This document shows, piece by piece, positions 15,295-22,370 of a DNA stretch of 43,199 nt. The stretch spans positions 2,964 through 46,162 of the forward strand of contig PLEX01000059.1 of the NCBI GenBank assembly GCA_003136575.1, written 5' to 3'. Every line of letters starts with the position of its first letter. Positions within the stretch are counted from its first letter, which is position 1. The DNA comes from Bryobacterales bacterium (GTDB lineage: Bacteria > Acidobacteriota > Terriglobia > Bryobacterales > Bryobacteraceae). The translations under genes and the position numbers were made by a program. The notes beneath the pieces are model-generated. The model made no database searches and was not told where the DNA came from. It saw only the letters and a list, made by a program, of their open reading frames with translations.

Positions 15295-16284
15295 CTACTC
15301 GGCGTCCCCACGCCGTGCGAAGAGAGCCTGCGCCCTCGCGATTTCCGAAGAAACGGCGCGGCGCGTGATGTAACCGATCAGTTCGCCACAAGACCAACTT
15401 ACCGTGAGGAGGAAGGTGAGAGGCAAGGCCCGGAGGAATGCGCCCAGATTCCGCCGCTTTTCGAGCGCTATCCGGGTGCGCCGAACGGTGAGGAGAAACG
15501 GCAGAATCGGCGAAAAAACGATCCAAACGAGCCGCTGTGCGAGTCCTGCCCGCAAGCACCGCCACGCCCCGAACGAACGGCCCCAGATGAACCTTTCTTC
15601 GAGTGCCGTGCCCAGTTGAAGATCCTTGCGCCTCTGGTAAACGACCACGTGAGGATCAAGAGCGAGCTTCTCGCCGCATTCCGCCAGCGCGCCGTTGACG
15701 GAAGCCTCGTGAAACTCCTTTTCCCAAAGGGCCCGGATCTTTTCGAGCGCGGACTTTTTATAGATGACGCAGGCGTCGCTGGCGCGCGCCGAGGGGCCTG
15801 CCTGCAGGGGGTTCTGGTAGAGCTGAAAATCGGAGAAATAAACGGCCCAGTTCAGCGGAGTATCGACGCTGTTCTCAATCGCTCCTCCCACGCCGGCCCA
15901 GGCAGACTGGTGAGCTCTCACCGCATTCGCGCTCCAGTCCGGCGCGGGCATATCGTGATCTTCGATGAGTGCGATCAACGCGCCGCGCGCCTGGGCGAAA
16001 CCTCGGGCGATGAGTTCGCCATGGTGCTCGCGGCTGCGGCCTTGCCGGCTGTACTTGCGCAGATCGGCATATTCGAAGAAACGCACATCGCGAAACCGCT
16101 CGCGCAGCGAATCGATGCCGACGACACCGACCGGCAGCGGGACGATGATCTCCATCGGCGGCGAATCGGTTTGGGCCTCCAGCGCGGCCAGACACGGAGC
16201 AAGATGCCGGGTGTCGGTCGGGCTGATGGTATCGCTCGCGATCGCCACAACGACGGACAGGATTGGCGGGTTCGCGTCAGTCAA
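15295..16284 (-). CDS. Glycosyltransferase family 2 with C-terminal membrane segments
   Basis: 329 residues. It begins with the GT2 nucleotide-binding segment ILSVVVAIASDT and LAPCLAALEAQTDSPPMEIIVP. The metal site region ALIALIEDHDMPAPDW replaces the usual DDD/DxD with EDHD. The C-terminal third (about 240-320) has two or three hydrophobic helices (LVWIVFSPILPFLL, FLRALPLTFLLTVSWSCGELIGY), placing it at the inner membrane. It overlaps the upstream polytopic protein gene by 8 nt. Acceptor unknown; probably one step of the polysaccharide made by this operon. Confidence 0.82.
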   Translation of the reverse strand: MTDANPPILSVVVAIASDTISPTDTRHLAPCLAALEAQTDSPPMEIIVPLPVGVVGIDSLRERFRDVRFFEYADLRKYSRQGRSREHHGELIARGFAQARGALIALIEDHDMPAPDWSANAVRAHQSAWAGVGGAIENSVDTPLNWAVYFSDFQLYQNPLQAGPSARASDACVIYKKSALEKIRALWEKEFHEASVNGALAECGEKLALDPHVVVYQRRKDLQLGTALEERFIWGRSFGAWRCLRAGLAQRLVWIVFSPILPFLLTVRRTRIALEKRRNLGAFLRALPLTFLLTVSWSCGELIGYITRRAVSSEIARAQALFARRGDAE

Positions 16285-18007
16285 CTGGTCCCGCCGGAGA
16301 ATCTTCGCACTCAGTCGCCAGTTTAGCCTGTCCGAACCCCCGCCAGCGCTGCGTTGGCGCGAACCAGATCAGGGCGAGCGCGAGCGCCAGAGCGAGGAAT
16401 ATCGCGGGTGTCCACCACAGCGTCACAGGCGCGCCGGCACGGGCGGCGCGGAGCATCCACACCAGTTCAAAATGCCGATGCCAGATTGCGGAGGCGAGCC
16501 GGATATCGTTCTCGTGGGAAGCCGCCATGAGCAGACTCTGCGCAAGGGTGACGACGGCGATGATCTGTCTGACGAGCGACGGCAGTCCCTGCACAGCTTG
16601 TACGGCAAGCAGGGCGAGGCCGGGCACGACCGGGACAAGATAGCGGAATCCCGTCAGCGGTTGAAGCCAGGAATACTGGTTCGCGGCACAAAACAGTACG
16701 AAGAGCCCAAAGTAAACAAAAAGCAGCCACATCTCTGGGGAAGGAAGCCGGTATGGTTGAGCAGACGCACCATCTGTCGGGTGCACGTCGCCGGACGGTT
16801 GCTCCCGTGTTGTTTGGCGCCGCGCGTCGAGACCCGTGCGCTCCTGTGGAATACGTGTGGTTCCGGCCGTCGGAGTGGAGGTTACGGGATGCGCCTCCGC
16901 TGCCCGGCGTCGCGCCCGGTGTTCCTGAAATGGGACCAAAAATGCCAGCAGAAGTGCCGGACAGTATGCGAACAGGCCGAATCGCGGATCGAAGAAATTC
17001 GCCCAGGCCAGCGCGGGCGACGGCCAATCAATACCACGGTAGCCGTGCGAAGTGGGAGCCGTCGGGGTCATGTAATGCTGCGAGGGGTGGTAGAAGCTTC
17101 CAAACGCCCAGGTCTGGTAGAGCGCCAGACACAAAACTCCGGGAATTACTCCGGCCGTGTAGCAGGCCGCAATTCGCGTTCTTTCCCGCCCCGGCAGGTT
17201 GGCGGAAAGGAGCAAGACGTAAAGACCGATCACGCCGACGACTACCACTCCCGAGTAGTCGCACAAAACAGTGTATCCAGCCAGCAGACCCGCAACAGTC
17301 GCCCGCAGCGATCCGGGGGTGCGGGTTGGTGCGGAACCTGTCCGCGGCCTGGCGGCGTCGCCATTTTCCGGCGCCGCGCGCCGGGGTGCGTGCCCTTTGT
17401 GGCCCCACAACAGCAGGAGCGCGGCGAATCCGGCGTCGCACACCAGCAGATTGTGGTTCAGATGCGCGGTGCGGAAAAGGATGGGAGTGCCAAGCCAGCA
17501 AAGCAGAGCCGTTTGGGCGGCGGCAACGTGTGGGACGCCGGCTTCAATCAACCGCGAACACAGGAAGGCGGCGGTCGCCGCGGTGATCGGGGCCATGACG
17601 AGGGCCACGGTGAGAAAACCGATGAGCAGGAAATAGAACGCCCGGCCTTCGTCCAGTGTTCGTCCAAAAACTTCGCCATCGTCGGGCCTCCGCGCGGGCC
17701 GTGGCAATGTCCGGTTCCATGCATCGACGCGGGTGAGAAGCGGGCGTAGAAGCACCAGAGGGAGGGCGGCCGTCAGCGAGGCACCGGGATTGTTGTTGAT
17801 AAAGGCCCCGCCTTTGGGGCCGGGGAAAATATCCTCGGTCCACCCGAGGTAGCGCTCGACGTTCAGGCTTCCGCCCTCAGCAACAGCGAGCGCGGGAAAG
17901 TGTTCGCGCACGATGTATGGCGTCCAGAAGGCGCAATAGACCAGCCAGCATGTCAGGAACACCCGGAATGACCATGCGCGACGGCCGGTATCGCACGATT
18001 CTGTCAT
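16277..18007 (-). CDS. Polytopic membrane protein of glycan operon (GT-C-like)
   Basis: About 576 residues from ATG 18007; an in-frame ATG 18061 or GTG 18106 would add 18 or 33 residues, and SD signals are poor for all. There are ten or more hydrophobic segments, the first at VFLTCWLVYCAFWTPYIVREHF. A long cytoplasmic or periplasmic low-complexity loop (about residues 365-430) is rich in Thr, Arg and Pro. The first external loop has NVERYLGWTEDIFPGP, in the place where GT-C enzymes carry acidic catalytic residues. The gene starts the operon and overlaps the GT2 gene. It could be a lipid-linked-sugar glycosyltransferase; no specific family recognised. Confidence 0.65.
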   Translation of the reverse strand: MTESCDTGRRAWSFRVFLTCWLVYCAFWTPYIVREHFPALAVAEGGSLNVERYLGWTEDIFPGPKGGAFINNNPGASLTAALPLVLLRPLLTRVDAWNRTLPRPARRPDDGEVFGRTLDEGRAFYFLLIGFLTVALVMAPITAATAAFLCSRLIEAGVPHVAAAQTALLCWLGTPILFRTAHLNHNLLVCDAGFAALLLLWGHKGHAPRRAAPENGDAARPRTGSAPTRTPGSLRATVAGLLAGYTVLCDYSGVVVVGVIGLYVLLLSANLPGRERTRIAACYTAGVIPGVLCLALYQTWAFGSFYHPSQHYMTPTAPTSHGYRGIDWPSPALAWANFFDPRFGLFAYCPALLLAFLVPFQEHRARRRAAEAHPVTSTPTAGTTRIPQERTGLDARRQTTREQPSGDVHPTDGASAQPYRLPSPEMWLLFVYFGLFVLFCAANQYSWLQPLTGFRYLVPVVPGLALLAVQAVQGLPSLVRQIIAVVTLAQSLLMAASHENDIRLASAIWHRHFELVWMLRAARAGAPVTLWWTPAIFLALALALALIWFAPTQRWRGFGQAKLATECEDSPAGPVD

Positions 18008-18195
18008 GGTTCGATCGGCGAACTCGCCGAATCGCCGGTTGGACGAGGACCGGGGATCCATTGGCTGAATCCCGGAGGCCGAATAGCGTTCACGTATATT
18101 CACCACGATATCAACTTCTGGTCGGTGCGCGGCCGGAAGTTGTAACGGTCGGACCCACCCATGACCGACTGGCGAGGAACGTGGAGTTCAAGCGT

Positions 18196-18228
18196 AAGAT
18201 TCTGTGCCTTGAACCATCGGTTGGCCGC
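18196..18228 (+). repeat. Left 33-bp terminal inverted repeat of IS21-like element
   Basis: This 33-bp block, AAGATTCTGTGCC followed by TTGAACCATCGGTTGGCCGC, matches the reverse complement of 22037-22069 at 30 of 33 positions. The last 20 bases recur nearby at 18232-18250 and 18307-18325, with more degenerate copies (for example 18274-18295). Multiple transposase-binding repeats inside the ends are typical of IS21-family elements. No target duplication is evident. Confidence 0.7.
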
Positions 18229-18326
18229 AAATTGAACCATCGCTTGGCCACGCGAGGCGCGTAAATCGCTTGGATTCAAAACTGCTTCTATGGCCGATTC
18301 TGGCGTTTGAACCATCGTTTGGCCGG
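18209..18326 (+). repeat. Repeated TTGAACCATCG-TTGGCC boxes
   Basis: Three clear copies of TTGAACCATCGnTTGGCC at 18209-18228, 18232-18250 and 18307-18325, all on the plus strand with uneven spacing. Two more at the other end (22016-22035 plus, 22037-22056 minus) are arranged head to head around a 1-nt centre. They look like transposase-binding subterminal repeats. Confidence 0.7.
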
Positions 18327-18328
18327 AA

Positions 18329-18809
18329 GTGCAGAATCTGCAGCATCCGATGGCCAAGAGTACACAGCCACAGGTTCCGATCCGAAGGCCAAGTAAACAC
18401 TTTGCGACTAGGCAGGATCAGCTGTTCGAAACGTCGGATTCGAGAACCGAAGCTGGGCCAGAGTCCGAGATGCCGGCATATCCGGCCAATCTGATGCCCG
18501 CTTCACATCTAACCTCCTCAGCGTGAACGACTTAGGCGCGCGTGCACAGATTGGAACCGGATATGTCATTTTAAGCCGGCCAAACTGCCTGATTCCAAAG
18601 CCACTTACGCTTACTTCTCACGCCGGCAGATTTGGGCCGGTTTAAAACGGCAAACCAGCCAGGTGCATAGATTCCGGATGGCCATACGCCCTGGGGGCAC
18701 AGAAGCGAGTTGTCATTGGCGGCCGCCCTCTGAAGCGAAATTTCACGAACCGTCCGGGAACATTCGGACCACAGAACGCGTAGGATGCCCCAGGAGGTAT
18801 CATCCGCCG
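18329..18809. other. Gene-poor stretch inside the IS-like region
   Basis: About 480 nt without a believable gene. It holds degenerate versions of the end repeat (GCATCCGATGGCCAAG near 18343, GATCCGAAGGCCAAG near 18379) and no recognisable transposase remnant. The SD of the esterase gene lies at its end (AGGAGG, 18792-18797). Confidence 0.5.
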
Positions 18810-19742
18810 ATGAGATTCGTTCCGCTTTTGGGTCTGGCAGCGCAGTTCGCAATTTCAGGTCTTTGCCTGGCACAACAGCCGTGCAAATCGACTGTGGTCG
18901 GAGACCTTCGAATCTCGCACTTCGATAGCAAGATCTACGGCAGGTCGATGACGTTGCGCATCTGGTTGCCGCCTGGCTATGGCGATTCCGGCAATGCCGC
19001 ACACAAATATCCAACGCTGTACCTGCTCGACGGACAAACTGCGTTTGACGACTGTACCGCTTTCCCCGGCGAGCACGAGTTGCAGGTCGACGAGACGGTC
19101 ACCAGACTAGTTGAGGAACACAAGATCCCGCCCGTCATCGTAGTAGGAATCGACAGCACCGAACACAGAGCATTCGAGTACTCTCCGTATAAGGACACGA
19201 TTACCGACGCGCGCGCTCCGGAGCCGATCGGAAAACAGCTTCCCTCCTTCGTCGCCGATGAGGTCATACCTTTCGTTTCATCGCGTTACCGTGTATCGGA
19301 TTCAGCTGCCGAGACAGGAATCGGGGGAACGTCGCTGGGTGGCTCCGCGGCGCTCTACGCCTCCCTGGCCAGGTCCGATCTGTTTGGTTTAGCGTTGATT
19401 CAGAGTCCGAATCTTCTGCTCGGCAACGGGCAGCTCCTGCGCGATACCGCGCTGGTCGCGCGAGCTCCGGATCGAATCGTTATCGGCGTTGGCACGACCG
19501 AACTGAACCTTCCTGGGATCGATGGGTACCTTGCATCGTTGAGGCTCACGCGCGCGGAGGCAGAGGCTGGAGAGGTGAGAATGAACCGGACGCTGGCGTC
19601 AAACCTGCAGGCGGCATTCATGAAGCATTCGCAGGTGAAGCTCGTTGTCGAGCCCGGTGCAAATCATAGATCAGAATCCTGGGCGCGCCGTATTCCCGAG
19701 GCAATCAGCTTTTTGTATGGCGACGCCGAAGCTGTGCAGTGA
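18810..19742 (+). CDS. Secreted esterase, PF00756 (esterase D / enterochelin esterase-like) fold
   Basis: 310 residues from ATG 18810, with AGGAGG 12 nt upstream; an ATG at 18663 is rejected because the signal peptide starts at 18810 (MRFVPLLGLAAQFAISGLCLAQ). The alpha/beta-hydrolase core shows LRIWLPPGY, PTLYLLDGQTAFDD, PPVIVVGIDS, the nucleophile elbow GIGGTSLGGSAALY (Ser175) and a C-terminal GANHRSESW His. This is the putative esterase family that includes siderophore esterases and IroE; the substrate is unknown. It sits alone inside the region bounded by the 33-bp inverted repeats, so it could be cargo of a mobile element. Confidence 0.85.
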   Translation: MRFVPLLGLAAQFAISGLCLAQQPCKSTVVGDLRISHFDSKIYGRSMTLRIWLPPGYGDSGNAAHKYPTLYLLDGQTAFDDCTAFPGEHELQVDETVTRLVEEHKIPPVIVVGIDSTEHRAFEYSPYKDTITDARAPEPIGKQLPSFVADEVIPFVSSRYRVSDSAAETGIGGTSLGGSAALYASLARSDLFGLALIQSPNLLLGNGQLLRDTALVARAPDRIVIGVGTTELNLPGIDGYLASLRLTRAEAEAGEVRMNRTLASNLQAAFMKHSQVKLVVEPGANHRSESWARRIPEAISFLYGDAEAVQ

Positions 19743-20525
19743 GGTTCCCGCGCAGGAAGGGCGGGCCAGCTCTCAGGCACTGATCGCGTTCTCTCGCGGA
19801 CAGGTCACCGCCCTTTCGGGCGAACGGAGTCCAAAGCGTTGGCTGGATAATTGGCTGTGAAGTTTGCTCGCGAGACAGCGCATCCGAAACTAATTCACAT
19901 GAGTGGAAAACGCCCGTTGCTGATTGTTGCCGGTCAGATCCTCCCTGACGGCGACCTGTTTACAAGCCGGCGCTCATCGCTTGAAAGTGGGGCCATCGCG
20001 TCGCGGTTTCGTCCCGCGGTGGTGGAAACCGCGGCGGAAAACATCCAACTCCGAACAGAGCTATTGAAAAATGGTCTGCTTCGCCGTATGATGCATGTGT
20101 GTTAACCATCACACGTACATGAACGAAACACCCGAACAGGTCATGCGCTGGTTCCATGCATCCGTGCAGAAGCATCGACCCCTGTACTGGCGCTCTGGCG
20201 GCGCAAACTCCCCACGGGACTTTCGGCACGGACCACCACACCGGGGCGCAGGTCCTTTCCCGGTACTCTGTTGGCACAGGGGCGGCCAGGCGCTCCCAGC
20301 GGGCAGTCGAGTCACTACTGGCTAACTATATTCAGTAGCTGTCTAAAAGGTACAGGGGCGGTAGCCCTTGTCCCCGTCTCAGCACAAAGTGACCCCGAAG
20401 CGCGAATAGCGCTTCGGGCCGTAACAGGGGATTATCACAACTTCTCAGCGGCCAAAAGGCCCGGCCCGAAGTACCGGATTGTAAACGCTACGCCGTGGAT
20501 CGGGCGCTATGCGCCTGGGCGTCCC
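19743..20525. other. Non-coding stretch with a strong hairpin
   Basis: 783 nt without a supported gene; the short ORFs have no SD and no recognisable sequence. CCCGAAGCGC (20394-20403) and GCGCTTCGGG (20409-20418) form a perfect 10-bp stem with loop GAATA. No U-tract follows. It may be remnant or regulatory DNA belonging to the IS-like region. Confidence 0.5.
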
Positions 20526-21368
20526 TCAGTTTGCCGAGGGTTTTTTGACGTGGTCGATGACAAGAACCTCAACCGGCCCTCTGTCCGGCGATAGCTTCAG
20601 GCCGAGTTGTTCCTGAACTGCCGTGAAGACAGATGGAGCTGTGTCGTCGGCGGCACCGCCCGGCGCAGCCGAATTCTCAAGACCGGAGAATTCGAGGTGG
20701 ATATCGAACAGGCCTGTGATACTGGTCCGGTCGATTACGGGCCTGTCCAGCGTATCCCGGAATACTCTCGACGCAAACTCAGCGACGGTCATTCCTTTCG
20801 CATCGGCCACCCTCACGGTACCGCGCGTCATCTCGAATCGTCCGCAGTAGTTGGGTCCGGCGGAGCCCTTCAGCACAGACTTCATATCGATGACGACGCA
20901 ACTTCCTGGCTTCGATGGAGTCAGCTTGGCGCCACCCCCAGCGGCGGTGAGAGCGTATACCGGGAGTTCCCTGATCTCACTGTGAACCTTCAATCCGAAG
21001 CGGTCCTCGAGAAGCGCACGCAACATTGGTCCATACATCTCGTCGAGTCCGGTTTCCCCTGGTGCCTTGGCCACGATGTCATAACGGTCCGTATCCACCC
21101 AATCGGGGCCTCCCAGGACTTTGGGTGGCCTGACGTTTGGATTGCGGCCAAACCCGTACGATCCATACGCGCCCCGAATGTAATCGCGCAGCGACACGCA
21201 TTCCACGCCAAACCTGCCCGGCGAGAGATGCTCCAGCCCGCCGCCATTGCAGGCTTCGTTTAGCCGGATCGTCGCAACTTCGAACTCGACGCCCTGAGGC
21301 GTTTGCGCGACGCTATGGAATGCGAACCACGAGAGAGCCGCCAAGACGATGAGCTTCGGGCGAACCAT
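20526..21368 (-). CDS. TIGR03435-family exported protein
   Basis: 280 residues. Signal peptide MVRPKLIVLAALSWFAFHSVAQ, then the family pattern: FEVATIRLNE, a GRFGVECVSLRDYIRGAYG block, GGPDWVDTDRYDIVAKAPG, MLRALLEDRFGLKVHSEIRELPVYAL, GMTVAEFASRVFRDTLDRPVIDRTSITGLFDIHLEF and a C-terminal VFTAVQEQLGLKLSPDRGPVEVLVIDHV. TIGR03435 is a paralogous family greatly expanded in Solibacter and some other soil bacteria. Its function is not established; the periplasmic location is inferred from the signal peptide. It lies inside the inverted-repeat-bounded region, next to the broken istB. Confidence 0.92.
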   Translation of the reverse strand: MVRPKLIVLAALSWFAFHSVAQTPQGVEFEVATIRLNEACNGGGLEHLSPGRFGVECVSLRDYIRGAYGSYGFGRNPNVRPPKVLGGPDWVDTDRYDIVAKAPGETGLDEMYGPMLRALLEDRFGLKVHSEIRELPVYALTAAGGGAKLTPSKPGSCVVIDMKSVLKGSAGPNYCGRFEMTRGTVRVADAKGMTVAEFASRVFRDTLDRPVIDRTSITGLFDIHLEFSGLENSAAPGGAADDTAPSVFTAVQEQLGLKLSPDRGPVEVLVIDHVKKPSAN

Positions 21369-21492
21369 CTCCCGATTATGCCACCATGGAGACCTCCCTC
21401 ACCTCCCGATCTGCCCGCTCCTGGCGGCCGGTTTTAATAGGGGAAACTCGCAACATTCCGCCCGGCACCCTCCGTGCGGGTTAGCGCGATAG

Positions 21493-21824
21493 CTATGTAG
21501 TCGGCTTTCCGCGATTCTTACGCATCGAATCCCCGCGCATCTCGATCCGGTGCGCCTTAGGTACCAGCCGGTCGAGGATGCCATCGGCTACGGTCGGGTC
21601 GCCGATCTGTTCGTGCCACCGGGCCACAGGTAACTGCGACGTTAGTATCAGAGAGCGTACTTGATAGCGGTCCTCGAAAATCTCCCAGAAGTCCCTGCGC
21701 TCTGGTTCTGACAGAGGCGCCATAGCCCAATCGTCAATCACCAGTACGTCAGTCGGCTCAACCGAGCCAGCACACTGCGGAAACTTCCGTCGGCGCGTGC
21801 CAACGCCAGATCGCGGAACAGTGC
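21493..21824 (-). pseudogene. istB remnant (IS21-family helper ATPase), truncated and frameshifted
   Basis: Two adjacent minus-strand frames together give the C-terminal half of IstB. LFRDLALARADGSFRSVLARLSR is in one frame (about 21821-21753). TDVLVIDDWAMAPLSEPERRDFWEIFEDRYQ, then ILTSQLPVARWHEQIGDP and ILDRLVPKAHRIEMRGDSMRKNR, are in another, ending with TAG at 21493. Loss of one base near 21750 explains the switch. The N-terminal half with the Walker A motif is missing and no istA is visible, so it cannot work. IstB normally supports the IstA transposase by binding ATP and target DNA. Confidence 0.88.
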
Positions 21825-21854
21825 AGCCCACCATTCCGCTGGCGAGCGATTACC

Positions 21855-21947
21855 GATCGCCTTCAGACCGGAATCACTGATCGGCTTGGCTCCGGAATGG
21901 GTGATCGGCTTGCCGCCGGAATCGTGATCGCCTTCGACCGAATTCCT
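21855..21947 (+). repeat. Four 23-24-bp tandem repeats at the IS21-like end
   Basis: Units begin GATCGSCTT and contain CCGGAAT. Copies at 21855-21878, 21879-21902 and 21903-21925 are contiguous, and a degenerate fourth follows at 21926-21947. They lie between the istB remnant and the right-hand inverted repeat. There are no spacers, so this is not a CRISPR. An open reading frame (21738-22004, minus) reads through them into istB sequence but is not credible as a gene. Confidence 0.65.
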
Positions 21948-22015
21948 CACCCGATTGCGGTATCGGCTTTTATCAGCGTTCGTTCCCTTCTGCTTGATGT
22001 CCATCCATCCGATGT

Positions 22016-22069
22016 TTGAACCATCCGTTGGCCGCAGCGGCCAAACGATGGTTCAAGTCACAGATTCTT
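22016..22069 (-). repeat. Right terminal inverted repeat of IS21-like element
   Basis: 22037-22069 is the reverse complement of the left end (18196-18228) with three mismatches. Just inside, TTGAACCATCCGTTGGCCGC (22016-22035) is a second copy facing the other way, so the two form a near-perfect palindrome of about 41 nt. Confidence 0.7.
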
Positions 22070-22370
22070 GCCGAACAAGACAGACTTTTTCACAGGTTAA
22101 ATAATTTTAATCGTTTTAAATACATAAGGATCCGATCCCAACGCACCCGAATCGAAGTTCTTGATAAACTAAAGTACTAAAATGGGCATTGTGACGTCTG
22201 GCACCCATGCAGTTTCCTGGGGAGGACGCCATTGCCAGAGTTAACGGAACCATTGAGGCAAATTGTGTCGGCGGGCATCCTTGACATGAGGCGGTAGCAC
22301 TGGAACCCCTGTTTTTTTATATGTTCAAATGTTTCAGCCGGGAACCGAATATACTATAGGGAGGAAGGAA
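22070..22370. other. AT-rich leader upstream of the subtilase gene
   Basis: About 300 nt, AT-rich in its first third (AATAATTTTAATCGTTTTAAATA). TTGACA at 22281-22286 lacks a matching -10 at 16-18 nt. A run of seven T lies at 22312-22318. The SD is GGGAGGAAGGAA, directly before ATG 22371. No gene is seen. Confidence 0.5.

Larger units (their letters stand above)
18196..22069. mobile_element. Decayed IS21-like element, or two IS ends with cargo
   Basis: The 33-bp inverted repeats, subterminal boxes and istB remnant fix the family as IS21-like. The 3.9-kb span is larger than a normal IS21 (about 2-2.5 kb), lacks istA, and holds an esterase and a TIGR03435 gene. It may be a composite of two IS copies whose inner parts were lost, or an IS into which genes inserted. 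No target duplication is seen. Mobility is not expected without a transposase in trans. Confidence 0.5.

Noticed and set aside
14926-17749. Long plus-strand frames (466 and 594 codons) opposite the glycosyltransferase operon
   Set aside because: Arg/Gly/Pro-rich shadows of GT2 and membrane protein genes; no SD or domain.
18571-19014. 147-codon minus-strand frame overlapping the esterase start
   Set aside because: The esterase has a signal peptide, SD and nucleophile motif on the plus strand; the antisense frame has none.
20095-20325. 76-codon frame in the long gap
   Set aside because: No SD, no recognisable sequence and Pro/Arg/Gly-rich composition as in shadow frames.
21855-21947. Possible CRISPR array
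   Set aside because: The repeats are contiguous without spacers and no cas genes are present.
22200-22216. TGGCACCCATGCAGT as a sigma-54 promoter
   Set aside because: TGGCAC is present but the GC of the -12 box is not at the right distance.
22350-22355. TATACT as -10 box of the subtilase gene
   Set aside because: No -35 at 16-19 nt, and transcription would start inside or after the Shine-Dalgarno site.
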